Below are positions 30,065 through 33,969 of a DNA stretch of 33,969 bases, piece by piece; the first letter of the stretch is position 1, and every line of letters starts with the position of its first letter. The notes beneath the pieces were generated by a model. The model did not search any database, was not told the origin of the DNA, and was given only the letters and a program-made list of their open reading frames with translations. Source of the stretch: Clostridium celatum DSM 1785 (lineage in GTDB: Bacteria > Bacillota > Clostridia > Clostridiales > Clostridiaceae); NCBI RefSeq assembly GCF_000320405.1, contig NZ_KB291713.1, positions 1-33,969 of the forward strand. Direction: 5' to 3'. A program made the translations under genes and the position numbers.

Positions 30065-31666
30065 TTACTTATTTGAAGAAAAATCATCATCATTTAAATT
30101 TTCATCTATAATTTCAGTAGGGTCTAAATTAACCGTATCTGAACTGGAAATATCATTATTGTTGGATAGAGAATCATTCGATTCAATATTTGTAGTATTA
30201 ATATCAGTAGGATTTCCTTCATCGTTAATATTAATGGAAGATAATCTTGAATTATCAATATTAGGTGTTAAATTCATGTCTTTTATATATTCATCTTTAA
30301 AAAAATGAATGAACATATAAAAGTTTAAAAAGTTTTTATAACTATCAAAGGTAACTTTGTCACAGGAAAAAGTATCTTTTTTTCTGTTATAAGTTAATGA
30401 TTTATTAAAAATAGGAGCTATTCCAGTGCTTTCTGGTGTTGGTATATCAGGCATTCTAAAGAAGCTTTCATCTATCATATCAGCAGAATTTAGACTGAAA
30501 CCACGATAACGCTCAAAATCGTCTAAAGTAGGGGCGGAAGGCCAACTAGGAATCAACCTAGAATTAATTAAAAACTTTTTATATATAGATAGAATCATAT
30601 CTTTATACTTAGAAGTAGTATCAGAAATTTCTCCATAAATCACAAAAGCTAAGAAATAAAATGTAATGTCTGTACAAGAATATTTAATTTCTTTTTTTGT
30701 AGATAGTTTATAAAAAGTTCCTTTATCTTCATCATATAATGTATATAATCTTTCAATAATCTCTGTTGATTTATCAAGAAAAGAAATAATATGTGTATGT
30801 TTATAAGATAATGATAAAACTATGCTGCATAAAGAGCATACATCTAAAGAATTAATATAATAATCCTTTTCGTCAAACTTACATATAGCATAATCGGCAA
30901 AATCAATTATCAAAGCATTAAGTTCAGGCAACTCTTCATAGCTATATAAAATATTAAACACTAGTAATATTTTGCAAATTTCATCAAGAGAACATTCATA
31001 TACATTTTCTTTAAAATTAGAGAACATTGAAAGTATTTCTAGTGAAAATTCATAATAAGCTTTTGAAACTTCTTCAGTATTATTTTTCTTTGAGTATACA
31101 AAATAAGCTAACATCATAAAAGCTTGATCTGAAAATTTAAATTTCTTATCTTTATCAATTAAATTAAAGTTTTTTGAATTATTTTCAAGTAAATTTTTCT
31201 TTTCTGTAAAAACACCTTCTGTATTTCTAAGGTTTATAGAATAGAATTCTAGTTGATCTTTAGACAAAGACTTATATAATTCATAAATAGAATAAAGAGA
31301 ATTATCTATATCCTTGAAACTCCTATAATAATCTAGTAATTCTAACATTGACAATGTCATTAAGGCATTTGTACTAGGGTTAATTTCCTTTTTAAAAGAA
31401 TCTTCATCAAATCCATTTGAATTTTTACTGTGAACAAGAGTTGGAGACGCCTTTCTATACACACATAATAGTGGAGAAAAATTACTATTTGTGGTAATAT
31501 CAACGGTAGAAGAAGATTTACTATATCTCTTAATTGGAGAAACTAATCCACATTTAGAGTGTAATACTATAGTTTTAACAGCTTCTTTAGATAAATAAAA
31601 AAGCTGACCATTAATTTCCTTTTGCGAAAGGCTATTCATCCTAAAAAATGGCCCAATATATCTCAA
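30065..31666 (-). CDS. Unrecognised helical protein with acidic Asn/Ser-rich tail
   Basis: The protein has 533 residues, with no signal peptide, membrane helix or family motif that I recognise. Residues 1-90 include CGLVSPIKRYSKSSSTVDITT. From about 95 to 390 it is helical, with repeated patterns of the type SDQAFMMLAYFVYS, DVCSLCSIVLSLS and CTDITFYFLAFVIY, spaced as in alpha/alpha-toroid or repeat-helix folds. The last 75 residues are rich in Asn, Ser and Asp and probably disordered. The longest frame starts at GTG 31675, but AAGAGGTG would then overlap the start; TTG 31666 sits six bases after that site and is preferred. It is transcribed divergently from rph. Function is unknown. Confidence 0.75.
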   Translation of the reverse strand: MRYIGPFFRMNSLSQKEINGQLFYLSKEAVKTIVLHSKCGLVSPIKRYSKSSSTVDITTNSNFSPLLCVYRKASPTLVHSKNSNGFDEDSFKKEINPSTNALMTLSMLELLDYYRSFKDIDNSLYSIYELYKSLSKDQLEFYSINLRNTEGVFTEKKNLLENNSKNFNLIDKDKKFKFSDQAFMMLAYFVYSKKNNTEEVSKAYYEFSLEILSMFSNFKENVYECSLDEICKILLVFNILYSYEELPELNALIIDFADYAICKFDEKDYYINSLDVCSLCSIVLSLSYKHTHIISFLDKSTEIIERLYTLYDEDKGTFYKLSTKKEIKYSCTDITFYFLAFVIYGEISDTTSKYKDMILSIYKKFLINSRLIPSWPSAPTLDDFERYRGFSLNSADMIDESFFRMPDIPTPESTGIAPIFNKSLTYNRKKDTFSCDKVTFDSYKNFLNFYMFIHFFKDEYIKDMNLTPNIDNSRLSSININDEGNPTDINTTNIESNDSLSNNNDISSSDTVNLDPTEIIDENLNDDDFSSNK

Positions 31667-31756
31667 ATTTTTCACCTCTTAATTAATCCTTATATTAATA
31701 TTATGAGTAGATGAATAATTTGTTGCATTATTTTTTAAAAAAGGAGAATTTTAAAT

Positions 31757-31786
31757 ATGGATGAGATATCTTCTTTTGAGTTTTAG
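31757..31786 (+). other. Possible nine-codon leader peptide before rph
   Basis: ATG at 31757, preceded by AAGGAG (31741-31746), encodes MDEISSFEF and stops at 31786, 27 bases before rph. The ribosome binding site is as good as those of real genes. There is no regulatory codon run, so this may be chance. Confidence 0.25.
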
Positions 31787-31813
31787 TCAAATTATAAATT
31801 GGAGGATTATTAT

Positions 31814-32563
31814 ATGAGAAGTAGCGGAAGAAAAAATGATCAAGTAAGAAGTGCTAAAATAACTAGAAATTATATAAAACACGCAGAAGGTTCAGTATTA
31901 ATAGAAGTAGGTGATACTAAAGTAATTTGTACAGCTTCTATAGAAGAGAAAGTTCCACCATTTTTAAAGGGAACAGGAGAAGGATGGATAACTGCAGAAT
32001 ATAATATGCTTCCGCGTTCAACAGCAACTAGAAAACCAAGGGATATTTCTAGATTAAAGGTTGATGGTAGAACAATGGAAATCCAAAGATTAATAGGGAG
32101 GGCATTAAGATCAGTTGTAGATTTAAAGGCTTTAGGAGAAAAGACTATTTGGATAGATTGTGATGTTATTCAAGCTGATGGTGGTACAAGAACCACATCA
32201 ATTTGCGGGGCTTTCGTTGCTTTAGTAGATGCAATGAATAAGCTTCATAAGCATAAACCTTTTGAAGTATATCCAATAAGAAAATTTTTATGTGCAACAA
32301 GTGTTGGAATTGTTGGAGATGAAAAGTTATTAGATCTTTGTTATGAAGAGGATTCTAAAGCTAAAGTAGATATGAATGTCATAGGAACTGATGATGGCGA
32401 GTTTGTAGAAATTCAAGGTACTGGAGAAGAGGCACCATTTACAAGAGCAGAACTTAATGAATTATTAGATTTAGCTGAAAAGGGAATAAAGCAAATGATT
32501 CATATACAAAAGGATGCTTTAAAAATGGATGCATTATGGATAGGAACAGGTGAGAGAAAGTAA
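31814..32563 (+). CDS. rph: Ribonuclease PH
   Basis: This phosphorolytic 3'-5' exoribonuclease trims tRNA 3' ends. The 249-residue protein has the family hallmarks: an N-terminal [11 protein letters not shown] segment, the [18 protein letters not shown] motif at about 60-77 (phosphate-site Arg residues), [19 protein letters not shown] near 115-133, and a C-terminal segment [19 protein letters not shown]. The frame opens at TTG 31799, but the ATG at 31814 has GGAGG at 31801 and yields the usual start MRSSGR. RdgB starts immediately after the stop (TAAATG), the classical rph-rdgB pairing of Firmicutes, and a phosphoesterase gene follows. Confidence 0.96.
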   Translation: MRSSGRKNDQVRSAKITRNYIKHAEGSVLIEVGDTKVICTASIEEKVPPFLKGTGEGWITAEYNMLPRSTATRKPRDISRLKVDGRTMEIQRLIGRALRSVVDLKALGEKTIWIDCDVIQADGGTRTTSICGAFVALVDAMNKLHKHKPFEVYPIRKFLCATSVGIVGDEKLLDLCYEEDSKAKVDMNVIGTDDGEFVEIQGTGEEAPFTRAELNELLDLAEKGIKQMIHIQKDALKMDALWIGTGERK

Positions 32564-33181
32564 ATGAAAAAATTAGTGTTGGCAAGTAATAACTTAAAAA
32601 AAATAAAAGAAATAAAAGAAATATTAAGTGGATTAGAATTTGAAGTATATTCTTTAAATGATATGGGAATTGATATAGAAGTAGTAGAAGACGGTACTAC
32701 ATTTGAAGAAAATGCAAGGAAAAAGGCTATTGAAATATATGATTACCTAAAAGAAAAAGGGGAAAATGATTTCTTAGTATTATCCGATGATTCTGGATTA
32801 GAAGTTGATTGTTTAAATGGTGCACCAGGAGTTTATTCAGCAAGATATGCAGGAGAACATGGGAATGACTATGAAAACAATATAAAGCTATTAAAGGAAA
32901 TGAAAAATGCAGATAGTAAGGATAGAAGTGCAAGATTCGTTTGTGTAATAGCTCTAGTTAACGAAAATAGAAATGTAGAACTTATTAGGGGAGAGGTAGA
33001 AGGCGTTATAATAGAAGAATTAAAAACCAAAGGTGGATTTGGCTATGATCCATTATTCTATTATCCGCAGTTTAATAAAACATTTGGAGAAGCTACATCA
33101 GAAGAGAAAAATAGTGTTTCCCATAGAGGAAAAGCATTAGAAAAATTAAAATCTATTTTAGAAATACATTATTGTAAATAA
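32564..33181 (+). CDS. rdgB: XTP/dITP diphosphatase (non-canonical purine NTP pyrophosphatase)
   Basis: This HAM1-family enzyme hydrolyses dITP, ITP and XTP to monophosphates, keeping deaminated purines out of DNA and RNA. The 205-residue protein starts with LASNNLKKIKEIKEIL (the family's ATxNxxK-like motif), has the metal site SDDSGLEVDCLNGAPGVYSARYAG at 74-97, GGFGYDPLFYYP near 157-168 and the substrate-contact SHRGKALEKL near the end. The start codon follows the rph stop with no gap; the AGGTGAGAG upstream lies inside rph. Co-expression with rph is therefore likely. Confidence 0.96.
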   Translation: MKKLVLASNNLKKIKEIKEILSGLEFEVYSLNDMGIDIEVVEDGTTFEENARKKAIEIYDYLKEKGENDFLVLSDDSGLEVDCLNGAPGVYSARYAGEHGNDYENNIKLLKEMKNADSKDRSARFVCVIALVNENRNVELIRGEVEGVIIEELKTKGGFGYDPLFYYPQFNKTFGEATSEEKNSVSHRGKALEKLKSILEIHYCK

Positions 33182-33346
33182 CTGTGCTCTAAAATTTGAT
33201 AATATAAATTGTTTTTTATATAACTATTTTAGTAATAATTCTATGAGTTATTGTAAAAGTTAATATTTTTGTTATAAGCTATTGTTAGATAAAGATGGCA
33301 TAGAGATTGGTTTTCTAAAGTGTGGTTATTTTGGGAGGTGAATGTG

Positions 33347-33823
33347 ATGTTAATTGCAGTTATTAGTGATTCACATGGAAATAGTAATAGTATTAGTAAG
33401 GTTAAAGAATATATAGAAAAAGCTGATGCTTTATTGTTTTTAGGTGATGGGGAAAATGATATAAAAGAAATTGCCAAGGATTTTAAGGGGGAAGTATACA
33501 CTGTTAAAGGTAACTGTGATATTTCTAATAATAGTCCAGAGGAAAGAATAGTTGAAATTAGTGGCAAAAGAATATTTATGTGTCATGGACATAGATATGG
33601 TGTTAAATATGGATATAATTCTATTTATTATAGAGGAAAAGAACTAAATGTAGATATAGTTGTATTTGGACATTCACATATACCAATGATAGAAGAATAC
33701 GATGGATTAATATTAATGAATCCAGGCAGTATATCTCATTGTCAACATAGATTAATGAAGACTTTAGGCTATATAGAGTTATTAGAAGGAAAAGCACCTA
33801 TAACTTATATAAAAGAAATGTAA
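33347..33823 (+). CDS. yfcE: YfcE/MJ0936-family metallophosphoesterase
   Basis: This is a 158-residue calcineurin-like phosphoesterase of the short YfcE/MJ0936 type. The metal-binding blocks are complete: DSHGN (8-12), GDGEND (33-38), GNCD (55-58), CHGHRYG (79-85) and GHSHIP (108-113). Members hydrolyse phosphodiesters with Mn2+; the natural substrate is unknown. The open frame extends to 33320, but ATG 33347 is preceded by GGGAGGTGA and starts with the first strand MLIAVISDSHGN, so I chose it. It lies 165 bases after rdgB, perhaps with its own weak promoter (TTGTAA...TATAAG near 33253-33280). The rph-rdgB-yfcE order is common in Firmicutes. Confidence 0.93.
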   Translation: MLIAVISDSHGNSNSISKVKEYIEKADALLFLGDGENDIKEIAKDFKGEVYTVKGNCDISNNSPEERIVEISGKRIFMCHGHRYGVKYGYNSIYYRGKELNVDIVVFGHSHIPMIEEYDGLILMNPGSISHCQHRLMKTLGYIELLEGKAPITYIKEM

Positions 33824-33854
33824 AAAGTTTTTTTAAAAAATTTTAAAAAAAGTG

Positions 33855-33883
33855 TTGACGGATTATAAATCATCATGTAGAAT
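33855..33883 (+). promoter_or_regulatory. Strong stable-RNA promoter with A/T-rich upstream element
   Basis: TTGACG (33855-33860), 17 bases, TAGAAT (33878-33883). Alternating T and A runs at 33826-33851 look like an UP element. Transcription should start near 33890 and run into the tRNA. Confidence 0.85.
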
Positions 33884-33888
33884 AATCC

Positions 33889-33915
33889 TTGTCGCTGCGA
33901 GATGCAGCAAGACAA
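33889..33915 (+). other. Hairpin in the tRNA leader
   Basis: TTGTC-GCTGC (33889-33898) pairs with GCAGC-(AA)-GACAA (33904-33915) around GAGAT, ten pairs with a two-base bulge. It lies in the transcribed leader, 23 bases before the tRNA, and is a possible processing signal. Confidence 0.5.
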
Positions 33916-33938
33916 AACGAGATTAAGCAAGATGATTT

Positions 33939-33969
33939 CGGGGTGTAGCGCAGATGGGAGCGCGCGTGG
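33939..33969 (+). tRNA. tRNA (probably tRNA-Pro), 5' part, cut by window end
   Basis: The sequence folds as a tRNA 5' half: acceptor strand CGGGGTG (33939-33945), TA, D stem GCGC/GCGC (33948-33951, 33960-33963) with loop AGATGGGA, one base, and the anticodon-stem strand CGTGG (33965-33969). C at position 1 is found mainly in bacterial tRNA-Pro and initiator tRNA, and this arm looks like tRNA-Pro(UGG). The anticodon itself is outside the window, so identity is inferred. Confidence 0.78.

Noticed and set aside
30057..30308. Plus-strand frame of 83 codons
   Set aside because: Antisense shadow of the Asn/Ser/Asp-rich tail of the minus-strand gene.
33824..33850. Terminator after the phosphoesterase gene
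   Set aside because: Only A and T runs with no GC base to the stem; more likely an upstream element of the tRNA promoter.

Overview
This is a low-GC, AT-rich stretch of a Firmicute chromosome, most likely Clostridium sensu stricto. The reasons are the strong AGGAGG-type ribosome binding sites, the A/T-ending codon use, consensus sigma-A promoters, intrinsic terminators throughout, a Gram-positive type IV pilus gene set, and clostridial-type versions of LigA, PcrA and IMP dehydrogenase. Species cannot be named from the sequence. I see no insertion sequence, prophage or CRISPR array.

Region 1 (59-13155) is one collinear operon for type IV pilus assembly. It runs pilM, pilN, a long pilO-like gene, then a PilV-like prepilin, a giant PilX-like protein, a PilW-like prepilin, and a very large secreted von Willebrand factor A (vWA) protein, with a terminator after it. 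This order resembles the minor-pilin/PilY1 tip-adhesin operons of Gram-negative bacteria. The vWA gene is split by a one-base frameshift near 11163, giving a 1339-codon front part and a downstream part of about 637 codons in another frame.

Region 2 (13255-17011) is GMP biosynthesis. A consensus promoter leads into a guanine-type purine riboswitch with a visible antiterminator/terminator switch, a long leader and guaB, followed by a separately terminated guaA.

Region 3 (17050-22877) holds a small membrane-anchored protein, pgi, a UPF0178/YaiI-family protein, a leaderless protein made of about seven Y_Y_Y-type repeats, and an RsuA-family pseudouridine synthase.

Region 4 (22878-27953) begins with a 560-base gap. 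This gap contains a strong promoter driving what looks like a small RNA of about 90 nt, whose two hairpins show the same UAGCCC loop, and then a second terminator. It is followed by pcrA and ligA (DNA repair and replication).

Region 5 (27894-33969) contains a small membrane protein (minus strand), an orphan OppA-like binding protein without a lipobox (plus strand), and a large unrecognised protein (minus strand). These are followed by a likely rph-rdgB-yfcE group for RNA processing, nucleotide-pool cleaning and phosphoesterase activity. At the end, a strong stable-RNA promoter leads into a tRNA, probably tRNA-Pro, cut by the window edge.

Several start codons were moved from the longest open frame to the one with a ribosome binding site (3139, 6545, 20043, 28439, 31666 minus, 31814, 33347). 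Family assignments are from recognition of motifs; no database search was run.
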